Origin: Vigna angularis
Lineage: Eukaryota; Streptophyta; Magnoliopsida; Fabales; Fabaceae
Length of the DNA stretch: 64,000 nt
Reading direction: 5' to 3'
NCBI RefSeq assembly: GCF_016808095.1
Contig: NC_068971.1
Span: 30,091,631 to 30,155,630 of the forward strand
The notes under the pieces are model-generated. The model did not search any database. It was not told the DNA's origin and saw nothing but the letters and a program-made list of their open reading frames with translations. This document shows positions 1 to 11,700 of this stretch, one piece after another (position 1 is the stretch's first letter; each line of letters opens with the position of its first letter). A program made the position numbers and the translations under genes.

Positions 1-590
1 CTAATGCGTGCTTCAGGGTCTCACGTGATACTGGATGCCACCAAAACATGTTACACATTCATACCCATGCACACTAACAATGCATACATATGTAAACCTT
101 CCAAACATTATAAGAGTTAGCTCAAGAGGTGAGGGTACCGATAAGGCCTCACATTGATAGGATCCACTCAGCTTTGATTGGAATTTTGTGATCCAAGTGT
201 CTACTAGGTGGTAACTCTTTGGATTCCTCAAATACCTCCTCATAGACCCCCAAAATCTCCTCCAGTTCTGTGCACTGGCATGGGGTCAATTGTTCCTCCC
301 CCTTCTCCATTTCATCCAATTGAGTCTTCCCCAAACTCCATACTAACGTGACAGCCTCAATCTCTGTCTCTTTCAACAGCGCCTCAAGGGTAACTACCCT
401 CTTGGTCAGCGTGGGGTCCCCCTTTCAACATCTTCCTTTCCCCTTGACCAAAACTCATAGTCAAGTTTCTCCAATTTATCTTGATTTCCGTAGTGAAGCC
501 AACCAGGTTATTCCCAAAAGCAGGTCCACACCTCTTAGTTCAAACAGGTAGAAGCTCTCCTTTACCTTCAAACCTTCCAGTTGTTGTAAT
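1..590 (-). pseudogene. Ty3/Gypsy pol fragment (end of protease to start of RT)
   Basis: Decayed piece of a Gypsy polyprotein read on the minus strand. The clearest open stretch is 376 to 149. It ends in the characteristic reverse-transcriptase entry motif, an F-x-x-x-K-x-LPPSRHLDHKI-like string, which precedes the RT palm in Ty3/Gypsy elements. Upstream on the same strand (about 590 to 440) a second frame gives FYLFELRGVDLLLGITWL, the usual protease/RT linker of legume Gypsy elements. Stops and frame changes lie between the two, so no complete protein can be made. The element runs off the left edge, so its length and LTR are unknown. It probably sits in the last intron of the EF-G gene. Confidence 0.7.
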
Positions 591-656
591 AAGATGTCGT
601 GACAGCACCAACTGGTGGTCTGTAATAAGATGTCGTGACAGCACCAACTGGTGGTC
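585..656. repeat. Two tandem 36-bp units
   Basis: A 36-bp unit beginning TGTAATAAGATGTCG is present twice head to tail (585-620 and 621-656), almost unchanged. It lies between the Gypsy pol fragment and the LTR that starts at 660. The identity suggests a recent duplication. Confidence 0.8.
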
Positions 657-659
657 TTC

Positions 660-944
660 TGATAGGATATAATGATAGGTTATAATGGGTAATAGGTGTG
701 TAGGAGAGAGAAAACAGTTTAGGAATTAATTGTTGTTGGGTAGTTAGAAGTGAGTTGCCTTTATAAGAAGGCAAGGGGGGTCTGGTAGAGAGGACAGCTT
801 TAGAGTATTCTTGTAGATTGAGCTTTGGCTCTTTGTGAAGTGGGAAACCCTTGGAGGAGAGTGTTCTCCTATTTTGTGTTCTATACAGTCTATATAATAA
901 AGAATATTACTCTTTTGTCTCTTTTCAATTATGGGTTCCTATCA
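660..944 (+). mobile_element. 5' LTR of a plus-strand Gypsy element
   Basis: The 285-bp segment starts TGATAGG and ends CCTATCA, a perfect 7-bp terminal inverted repeat. It contains a TATA-like TATATAATAAAG near 890 and is followed by an apparent primer-binding region (ATTGGTCTGACC) and a gag frame. That order (LTR, primer site, gag) makes it a 5' LTR. No matching 3' LTR is visible in the window. Confidence 0.65.
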
Positions 945-1030
945 ATTGGTCTGACCTGCCGGATCCGCTTGGGAGAGGCCTGCCGGATATCCTTAGGAGA
1001 GGAGTGTTGGATCTTTGGAAGAGAAGTGTG

Positions 1031-1522
1031 ATGGAAGGAAGAGACAATACCTTGGAGAGGAGGACCAGCGAACCGAAAATGAGCATGACAGAATGGAGAA
1101 GAAATATGCAAGAAATCAAGATTCACATGAAAGGCTTAGAAAGAAGTGAGAAATCTATCATGAAAGGACAGAAAGAGAGTTCAGAAGAAAAGCTGGAGGA
1201 AGACACGAGTGAACAGAATTGGAGGAAGCGGGTAGAATTGCCCAGGTTTGAGGGGCTGGACCCGTTGGGGTGGATCACTAAGGTAGAAAAGTTCTTTGAC
1301 ATCCAAAATGTCATAGAGAAGGAGAGGCTCAGGTTGGCTTACAGCTGCATGGAGGGAGGCACAATCTATTGGTTCAGGGCCCTAGAAAAATAAAACCAAG
1401 AACCTTTCTTGGAAAGAAGAGAAAGAGGCATTGATAAGGGGGTTCGGAGGAAGAGTTAGAGGTTTTGTTTTTGAGAAGTTAGTCCAAACTGCGAAGAAGT
1501 ACCCCAACAATTGCTCTACAGT
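1031..1522 (+). pseudogene. Gypsy gag fragment, plus strand
   Basis: Starting at the in-frame ATG at 1031, the frame is open to 1393 and continues out of frame to about 1470. It contains the retrotransposon Gag core signature (RVELPRFEGLDPLGWITKVE, then YSCMEGGTIYWFRAL). The stop after RALEK and the shifted continuation (FGGR...FEKL) mark it as inactive. It ends at a solo LTR at 1523. Beyond that LTR a related gag lies in the opposite orientation, so the two do not belong to one intact element. Confidence 0.75.
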
Positions 1523-1747
1523 ACTTGAGAATTAAACTATAAAATAATTCTAGAGGGCTTGATTGATCCCTCTCACAATCTTCTATTTATAAGAATAAAT
1601 TGATACAAAAGTACATGATAAATAGGGTAATCCTAGACACAATATAATCATGATAAATAGGGTAACTCTTAACACAATATAATCATGATAAATAGGGTAA
1701 CCCTTGACACAATATAATGATGATAAAATAGGATAAATATCCTAACA
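1523..1747 (-). mobile_element. Solo LTR (type B) with target duplication ACAGT
   Basis: A 225-bp LTR flanked by ACAGT on both sides (1518-1522 and 1748-1752). Read on the minus strand it starts TGTTAGGATATTTATCC and ends TCTCAAGT. It contains tandem copies of a unit around ATAATCATGATAAATAGGGT. The same sequence forms part of the LTRs of the element at 5229-8080, so one family has inserted at least twice here. No internal sequence remains, so this is a recombination product. Confidence 0.8.
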
Positions 1748-2352
1748 ACAGTCAACTCTGTTGTTGTTTGGGCCACCAACATATCAAATTCCTGGATATA
1801 TTCCTCCACTTCCCCCTTCTCCCTTACAGCCGCCAGTTTCTCAAAAACTGAGCATTTGTTCCTTCCTCCAAACCTCTTCAAAGAGTCTATTAGTTCCTCC
1901 CAAGAAGGATTCTTGGTTTTCTTTTTCCAGAACCTGAACCAATGGCTTGCTCCTCCCTCCATACTAATGAAGGCCAACCTAATCTTTTCTCTAGATGAGA
2001 CATTCTAGACTTCAAAGAACTTTTCAGCTCTTGATATCCACCCAATCGGGTCCACCCCTTCAAAGGTTTGCAGTTCTACTCTTTTCATCCAGCACTTCTG
2101 ATTTTCCTTTTTTTCTTCCTCCCATTGTTCTTCAGTTTCCTCCCTTCTTCCTATTTTATCCCCATTAACCGAACCTTGACTGTCTCCTGGTTTCCTATCC
2201 TGGTTCTTGGATTTACACATCAGAACTTTCATCATATCTCTAAGTTCTTGGAAATTTCCTCTGGATTCCTCCCTTAGTTCCTCCTCTACCACTCTCTCCA
2301 ATGCGCTAACTCTCCTTTCCATGCTTCTCTTTCTTGATCCGGCAGGGATCAA
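1748..2352 (-). pseudogene. Gypsy gag fragment, minus strand
   Basis: Reading from 2352 down, the frame begins MIPAGSRKRSMERRVSALERVV and carries the Gag core (RVELQTFEGVDPIGWISRAEKFFEV). A stop near 2005 breaks it. It then resumes from about 1977 (SMEGGASHWFRFW, then LIDSLKRFGGR, FEKLAAVREKG, YIQEFDMLV). It is similar to the gag at 1031-1522 but in the other orientation, so at least two related Gypsy elements are joined here. A coiled-coil-like charged N-terminus precedes the core. No protease or RT follows on this strand before the solo LTR. Confidence 0.75.
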
Positions 2353-2353
2353 T

Positions 2354-2704
2354 TGTTAGGTTTCCTGGTGGCAACCCAGAATTCTCTCTGGTTTGGTTAC
2401 AGATCACACAATACACACACTAACAAAGGAAAAATCTATATTATTATTCTGGAAACAAAGAATATGTTCTAAAACATCCAAGGGACCAACCTCCCTTCAC
2501 ACAGGATGTAGCAAATCCTGTCAACAACAAAGATACAACCAAAAACGTGTCTGTCCCATGACACCCTCACTCCTTATATAGCTAACCCTCCCCCAACAAA
2601 CACTACAACAACCTAACAACCCCCTAACAACTATGTTTTGTTTTTTATTCCCTTTCTCCTCACGGCTATTGTTGTTTCTCCATTGGACAACCATAGCTAA
2701 CTAC
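2354..2704 (-). mobile_element. 5' LTR of the minus-strand Gypsy element (approximate end)
   Basis: It lies just upstream of the minus-strand gag. Its gag-proximal end reads CCTAACA on the minus strand, followed by ATTGATCCCTGCCGG, comparable with the junction of the plus-strand Gypsy LTR at 944. A TATA box (TATATAAGG on the minus strand near 2580) supports promoter function. The outer boundary near 2704 is a guess; no target duplication could be matched. It lies about 50 bp beyond the last visible EF-G exon. Confidence 0.5.
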
Positions 2705-2753
2705 AAAGTATTTAAAAGTTAAAATATTATTAAGAGACTTGTAAGGTACTTAC

Positions 2754-5700
2754 ATGAGCAGTGATGACAGAATCATCTCCTTCCTGATCATTTCCAACAA
2801 TCACACCTTTCCTCCTTTACATGAGTTATAAAACTGTCAGAATTTTGAAAGTTACTACAATATCCTTTTAAAAAAGTATAAACCTCACTTGTTGATGTCA
2901 CCAGCAACGGCTCCCTGAAATTCTGTTGGTACTTTCAGCTCAACAAGCATAACAGGTTCTAATATAACCGGTCTGGAAGCTGCATAGCACTGTTACAAAT
3001 ATGACAACGAATTATCAAAGATTTAGACCATCGCATGTGAAGGAATCAACATATGATTACAGGGAGAATATGTGTGAATTGTTATTTAGGAAAAGAAATC
3101 TGGATAACAGAAATAAAAGGACCTGTCTAAAAGCATAGATAGAAGCCAACTTAAATGCAAGTTCACTGGAATCAACAGCATGAGCGGCACCATCTATCAA
3201 GACAACTCGGAGATTTTCAACTGGATGTCCAATTAAGGCACCACTGTGTGGAAGAGAGAAATTGAGATGCCGTAACAAATATAAGATTGATCGTACAAGA
3301 AATACCAAATTGTATAAACCAAACAAAAACGTAGATTGTTATTTGATAGAGGATAACACACTACATGACAAATCACAAAAATTATCTTTGAAATTAGACC
3401 TTAGAATACATGATTAGGAAACATTAACATTTTACTCACGAATTGGCAGCTTCTTTGAAACCCTTCTCAATTGCGGGGATAAAATTTGATGGAATAGCTT
3501 GACCAACAAGCAAGTTTTCAAATTCAAACTTAGTTGATGACCCTGCAGGAAGTGGTTCAATATACCTGCAAACACGTTGAATAGAATACACATCAAGAAA
3601 TTGAGGGGAGATCACAGAACAAGTGGAACCACAAATAATTTCTACCAAATTAAACATATATCATCTATCTGTTCGTGCGTATTTGAGACATTTTTATTTA
3701 TTCTCATGTCATATTTTTATCATTAGAGGATATGAAATATCTTCTATTTATTGCATTTATTGATACCTTTTTTCTCAATATAAATAAAGCATCCATTGTG
3801 TCTCAAAAACATAAGATTTCAACTTAATGTCTCTCTTTCTTATAGTTTGACAATCTTAATGCAAGATAAATAGAAAATCAACACCAAGTGAGCACAGCCT
3901 GGCATTTTCCTAAAATCCAACCCAGAAATCACTCAAAAATAGACAAGCACTACAAAGAAACTAAGAGGGAACTTAATCTGCAGGGGACTAAGGGTGTTTT
4001 GTTCATACACAGGGACATATCTGACAGGGAAATTCTTGTTTAAAGTTTACAATCCCTGAATAACTATTTTATGATTTTAATGAGCACATGAAAAAAGAAA
4101 GAATATTCAAAGTCCTATGTGTGAAAAACAATACTACTCATATATTTAGCCAAGAGTTCAATGTCCAAATGCAAAAGATGTTGGAAGTGGGGGGAATATG
4201 GAGTGCTACCCAAACGTGTGCACATAAATTTATCTTGAAGCAAAGATAATATTTTCAGAAAATAAAACAGGAAAGAACAGTAAATACTTACCCAATTACC
4301 CGTCCATATTGACCTTGCCCTCCACTTTGCTTCTTATGCAGATAGTCAAAATCAGCCCGTTGAGTAACAGTTTCTCTGAAGTTAACACGGGGCTTTCCAA
4401 CTGAAGCATCAACCTTAGGTAAAGACAGATGAATTAAACAGAAGAAGAAGCAAATATTTAGACAGCATCAACGAGAAAACAATGTGGAGGAAATGGTACC
4501 TTATACTCTCTCCTGATGCGTTCAACATAGATATCTAAATGCAATTCTCCCATTCCAGAAATGATTGTCTAACAACAGAAGTTTACTAATATCAAGATGA
4601 GAATAATGTCATTGCTACTTGAAAGACTGATAAAGTAATTAAAGATTACCTGCCCACTCTCCGGGTCCAAGCCAACACGAAATGTAGGATCTTCCTTCTG
4701 GAAGCGGTTCAAAGCTTTTGAAAACTGTAAGCAATTCAAGGGGAAAGCCAATCATGTGATAAACCTCCAAGCTGGAGCAGGGGTTGATGTGTTACATAAA
4801 ATACTCTACTCACTTGTCCTCCTGAATCTTTAGAGACTGGCTGAACAGCTAACGACATCACTGGCTCAGGAACATTCATGGAAGTCATTGTGTACTTAAC
4901 TGAACCATCAGTAAAAGTATCTCCTGATAGTCAAGACAAATGTTAAACAAATATATACTCAAAATGAAAAAAAAATAAAGCCAGAAATTAATAATAAATG
5001 GAAAACAAATGCCCCAACAACAAATCTTCAGGTTATATAATCCAGAAACCACTAGAAGATTTAGTTAAAAAATAGTAACACTACTAACTCACATTCAATG
5101 ATGTAGACAATAGATCCCCACAAAAAAGGAAAATAAAACGAGACAGAATAAATGGAGAGGCATAAAGAAAGTGGTTTTTATCATTCTGCATTCTGCTGAC
5201 AGGGCAGACACACAAGGTGATTGTACACTGTTAGAAGGTAGGTTTAAGCCTAACTCAACCCCACAAAACCGGCTTGTAAGGTGAAGTTTACACCCAATTA
5301 TATATTATAATTTGGCCTTATCTCTAGTCGATGTGGGACTTCCAACACACCCCCTTCACGCCGAGGTATAGACATCTCGTGAGTAGAAATTGGGTGGTCC
5401 GATAACGGCCCGATAGCAGGTGGAATAGAAGAATAGAATGTCCACTTAGAACTCGCTAGGATAGGCTCTAACCATGACTCTGATACCAACTTGAGATTGA
5501 AACTGTAAAATAATTCTTGAGGGCTTAATTGATCTCTCTCATAATCTTCTATTTATAAAAATAAATTGATACAAGAATACATGATAAATAGGGTAACTCT
5601 AGACACAATATAATCAGGATAAATAGGGTAACTCTAGACACAATATAATCATGATAAATACAGTAACTCTAGACACAATATAATCATGATAAATAGGATA

Positions 5701-8700
5701 ACTCTAGACACAATATAATCATGATAAATAGGGTAACTCTACACACAATATAATCATGATAATTAGGGTAAATATTCTAACACTCCCCTTCAAGCTGGAG
5801 CATACAAATTGTATGTAATGTACCAAGCTTGGAATAAATAAACTCACTCCAACAAAATGAACTTGTCTCGAATGTCGAGACAATAGACATGGTAACTTTG
5901 GCTTCGAACAAGATGCACATATGCTTCAGACCATCAAGAGAGAATGTCTATAAACAAAATTGGACTCCCAAACCAGCATAACCAAAGAGACTCCTCATAA
6001 GCTTATGGATAATAATATTGGACAACCACGAAACTTCATCTAGCACCATGAACCTTCAAGTAGGATGACTTTGACAAAGTTGATTTCCATCAAAAGTGAA
6101 TGATGAGTGGAAGACAACGACAAACTGCAAAGACTAGATTGCCAGTAAGGATGGAGCCTGAATGGCTAAAAGCAACAAAAATGCAGGGACTGCTATCCCT
6201 GACTAGTTGGGGCCTGCAGTGATTGAAAGCGACAAAACTGCAGGGACTGCCATCCCTGACTAATTGGGGCGTGCAGTGGCTGAAACCGACAAAACTGCAG
6301 GGACTGCCATCTCTGACTAATTGGGGCCTGTAGTGGCTAAAAGCAGAGACTGTCATCTCTGACTTGTTGGGGCCTCTGACTAGTGTCTAACTAGTGGCTG
6401 GAAACATACTCTCTCTCACTGCAGTGACTAAATTGCCATTACTAACTGATGGGGCCTGCAGGGATTAAATTGTCATCACTGACTGATGGAGCCTGTAGGG
6501 ACTAAATTGCCATCACTGCCTGATGGAGCCTGCAGGGACTAAATTGTCATCACTAACTGATGGGGCCTGTAGTGGCAGGAAGCGACAAAACTATAAGGAC
6601 TGTCATCACTGACTAACGAGGTGATGGGGGCTTGCAGTTACTAAAAGGACAAAACTGCAGGGACTACCATCACTGATGGGGCATGCAGTGGCTGGAAACA
6701 TATTGCAGTGGCAGGAAACATACTCCCCTCACGGCAAACAACGGAAATGACGACGCACCCATGACAAATCGTGAAGGTGAAAAATCATAATGGTCTCCTT
6801 TATTCATCAAAGGATACAAAAGGGACGGGTGAAATTGTTTGACTAAGATTCTGAATCTTGAAAGAAATAGACTCCCCTCGTGCCATGAGGAACCTTCAAC
6901 CTACGACTTTGGTGTTGAAATTCCTTGGTGTTAACCAACTAATACCATTGACTCTCCTTGGAGACTTATAAATAAATGACACAAGTCATCAGGAACATCA
7001 CAGCTGCTACAATATGCAAAGCTAAACATACATTAAAGAGGCTAAGGAACAATGCTGAAACAAAGAATATTTTTTTCTTTCAGTCCAGCGAGACGAATGG
7101 CAGCAACAACCAGGGATGGGTTGCGCTCCTTGATGCGCACAAAACCCCTAACTTCGCCAGAGAAAACGAGACGGCAGTGGCGACGGAGGTTGAACAGATG
7201 TGGCGCATGTGGCAGTGCTTGGATGAGAACTAGCCCTCGACACAGGCATGGTTGATCATGGCTCAAGGAGGCGATCCAGATCCATTGATCGTCGGACTAA
7301 ACTGTGGCGGTGGTCGATGGCGGGCATTAGCGGACGACGTCGGAATGACAATAAACAGAGGTTGATGGTGACAAACTTATGTGGACAACTCCTCATAGTG
7401 GAAAAATAGTGCCAAGTGGACAACGACAAACGACGTCAGGCAACTGCAAACGACACCAGACAGCGGCAAACAGTACCAGACGATTGCGAACAGCAACTAG
7501 GGTTTGGAGACTAGATAGAAACCAGAAGATGACTGCTCATTGAGGTATTTAAGAAAAGATGAAATTTTTAAGGCCGCCAATGGCGGCGCTGGCCACCGAC
7601 GGCAACAAAGACAGAGTAGGAAGAGACTCAGACAACCGCTCTGATACCGCATTAGAAGGTGGGTTTAAGCCTAACTCAACCCCACAAAATCGACTTGTAA
7701 GGTGAGGTTTGCACTCAATTATATATTATAATTTGGCCTTATCTCTAGTCGACGTGGGACTTCCAACACACCCCTTCACGCCGAGGTATAGACATCTTGT
7801 GCGTGATAGTAGAAATTGGGTGGTCCGATAACGGCCCGATAGCGGGTGGAATAGAAGAATAGAATGCCCACTTAGAACTCGTTAGGATTGAAACTGTAAA
7901 ATAATTCTTGAGGGCTTAATTGATCCCTCTCATAATCTTCTATTTATAAAAATAAATTGATACAAGAATACATGATAAATAGGGTAACTCTAGACACAAT
8001 ATAATCATGATAAATAGGGTAACTCTAGACACAATATAATCATGAATATAATCATGATAATTAGGGTAAATATTCTAACATACACAAAGGTCAAACTGAA
8101 AATTATTATCAAATTCAATATTTGATAATTTTGATAACTATTAATCGATTAATAGTAGTGAACATTTCAAAGTTGTGAAGCACCATGGAATTTTTCAGCA
8201 ATCTAGATATGTATACGTTAAACCAAGGATAAAAGAATAACCTGATGCACAATCAACACCAAATACAGCAACTATTTGCCCAGCATGAGCCTCTTGAATG
8301 TCCTGCAGATAGTTAGAAAACCCAATTAGAAGTTGATAGAAAATGGCATAGAATAACTGAATATATTCAAATTCTTCAGACGTATATAGCCAAAGACAAA
8401 AACCCCAGCAGTTTATGTTCAATTAAAAAAAAAAATTCCAGGAGCATTCAACAAACCTCCATCTCATCAGAATGCATCCGAACCAAGCGTGGAACCTACA
8501 TTAGATAAAAGAAAGGATTCAAACACACATTCACAATAATCTTGGAATGTAATGCAGAAAAATATTGGATAATGGATACTATCGGTAACTCAAAAATCCT
8601 TTATGGAAGTATATCAGATGCCATAATAGGTTACGACAGAAGCATTGCCAACCAAAAAAAGATATCTATCCATCTATTCATAAATATACATACATAAAAA

Positions 8701-8704
8701 TACA

Positions 8705-8768
<64 letters not shown>

Positions 8769-11700
8769 GTGTGAATAAAAATAAGTAAAATCCAGTTTGC
8801 CTTTAGGGAACTAAAATGCAGTCTCCCTAACTAATTTCCAGAGCTCTTCTCTAACATTTTTTGGAGCTTTAGGACAAGGTGCAACATTGTCCTCTTTTGC
8901 CATTAGATGTCCTTTGGCTCTTGTAATTTCTCAGTTCATAAATTTTTCACAATAATTACAAATTGTAGTATTTAGGTTTTATTCATGCAAAGTGTGAGAA
9001 ATAAAGAAGATTGGGAGAAAATATCCCTTGTGTATTTAGACTACACATAGGGTAGTTTATTTATATTGTAAGATATGGGCCAATGCCCTTAATACAGAAT
9101 AGACTAAGCCCAAATAACAAAGACACACATCTTAACATCTAACACTCCCCCTCAAGCTGGAGCATATAAATCATATGTTCCAAGCTTGTTACAAAGATAA
9201 TCAATTCTAGGTCCTCGTAAGGACTTAGTGAATATGTCTGCCAACTGGTTGCTTGAGTTAACAAACTCAGTCTTGATATCTCCGGATATGATTTTTTCTC
9301 GAATGAAATGACAATCAACTTCAATGTGTTTGGTTCTCTCATGGAAGACAGGGTTAGAGCTAATATGGAGAGCAGCTTGATTATCACATATAAGTATCAT
9401 GTGAGTGACATCTCCAAATTTCAATTCACTAAGCAATTGTTTAAGCCACACAAGCTCGCAAGTAGCTGATGCCATAGCTCTATATTTTGCTTCTGCACTC
9501 GACCTTGCCACAACACTTTGCTTCTTACTTTTCCAAGATATCAAGTTGCTACCAATAGAGACACAATATCCAGAAGTAGACCTCCTATCAGAAGGGGAAC
9601 CAGCCCAATCAGCATCTGAATAGCAAACGATCTTTGTATCGTTGTTAGGGCCATATAGCAAACCTTTTCCAGGTGATCTTTTAATATACTTCAGTATACG
9701 AACAACTGCATCCCAATGGTCTTCACATGGGGAGTTTAGAAATTGACTCACCACACTAACTGCGAAGGAAATGTCAGGACGCGTAACAGTAAGATAGTTT
9801 AATTTACCAACTAGTCTTCTGTACCGTTCAGGATCTGAGAAAGGCTCCCCCTGATTTGGTAGGAGTTTGATGTTAGGGTCCATAGGTGTCTCAACAGATT
9901 TACAATTCATTAACCCTGTTTCCTCCAAGATGTCTAACGCATACTTCCTCTGAGATATGACAATACCATCATTGGATTGTGCTACTTCAATACCCAAAAA
10001 GTACCGGAGTTTGCCAAGATCTTTGGTTTGAAAATGATGACAAAGGTGTTGTTTCATCTGAGAGATGCCAAGATAGTCGCTTCCTGTGAGAACAATATCA
10101 TCGACATACATTATTAAATAGATACATCCAGCACTCGAGTGGCGATAGAACACTGAATGATCCGCTTCACTGCGAGACATACCAAATTGTTGAACAACAC
10201 AACTGAATTTACCAAACCAGGCCCGAGGAGACTGTTTTAGGCCATATAAGGATTTGCGAAGACGACATACCAATCCAGATGACTCCCCCTGAGCAACAAA
10301 GCCAGGCGGTTGCTCCATATAAATTTCTTCCTGCAAATCACCATTGAGAAAAGCATTTTTGACATCAAGTTGGTAAAGAGGCCATTGTCGAAGAGCGGCC
10401 ATGGCAATGAACAGGCGAACAGAGGTCATTTTTGCCACTGGAGAAAAAGTATCACCATAATCCAAACCAAAAATCTGTGTGTAGCCTTTGGCAACCAGTC
10501 GAGCTTTCAGACGATCAATGGTGCCATCAGGACCAACCTTGATAGCATACACCCACCTGCAACCAACAACAGACTTTCCAGATGGTAATTGGACAAGCTC
10601 CCAAGTTCCACTTTCCTGTAAAGCACTTAATTCATCCATCATAGCTTGACGCCAACCAGGATGAGTTAAGGCATCACCCACAGATTTGGGAATTGACACA
10701 GAAGAAATGGATGAGAGACAAGTATAAAAAGATGGAGATAATCTGTGGTAATTAAGAACAGTATAATGGGGGGAAGGGTTACGGGTAGAGCGTATACCTT
10801 TACGGAGGGCAATAGGCAAGTCAGACTCAGTTGCTGGAGCCGGAGGAGACACATGAGGCGGCACCGGAAGTGAGTCATGAGGGAGACAATTACGGCGACT
10901 ATAAACCTGAAGGGGTGGAGGTGAAGGATGATCCTGTGGTGAATGAGAGTCTAAAGAAGGAGAAGACAAAATGGGTGGAGCATCACCAGGAGGATCACAG
11001 ATAAGAGGAATATCAACAGTAACAGGGAGAGGTACAGAACTAGAAGATAGATGTGAAAAGTAAAAAGAAGACTCATCAAAAGTGACATCAGCAGAGATAA
11101 AATGACGATTGAGGGAAGGGGAAAAACACTTATAGCCCTTTTGTGACCGTGGAAATCCTAAGAAGACACATTTGTGAGACCTAGGAGACAACTTATCAAG
11201 ACCAGGACTAAAATCATGAACAAAACATGTAGACCCAAAAACTCGAAGAGGTAATGGATGCAGAGGGTCTTGAGGAAATAAGATAGAATGAGGGATTTTG
11301 TTCTCTAGGACGGAAGATGGCATGCGGTTGATAAGATAACATGCCGTGAGAACAGCATCACCCCAAAAACGTGAGGGTACTTGACCATGAATGAGAAGGG
11401 TACGAGTTGTTTCAATAAGGTGTCTATTCTTGCGCTTAGCCACCCCATTTTGTTGAGGGGTATAAGCACATGAGGTTTGGTGAAGAATGCCATGAGAAGC
11501 CATAAAATGTTTAAACTGTTGAGAAAGGTATTCACGGCCATTATCACTGCGTAAAGTGCGAATAGAAACCCCAAACTGAGTTTTTATTTCATTGAAAAAG
11601 GTTTGAAAAATAGAAAACAACTCAGAACGATTCTTCATGAGAAACAACCAAGTACATCTGGAATAGTCATCAATAAAGGTAACAAAATACTGAAATCCTA

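Noticed and set aside
6090..6356. Minus-strand protein with 19-residue repeats
   Set aside because: It is produced by the 57-bp minisatellite; the phase breaks where the period changes.
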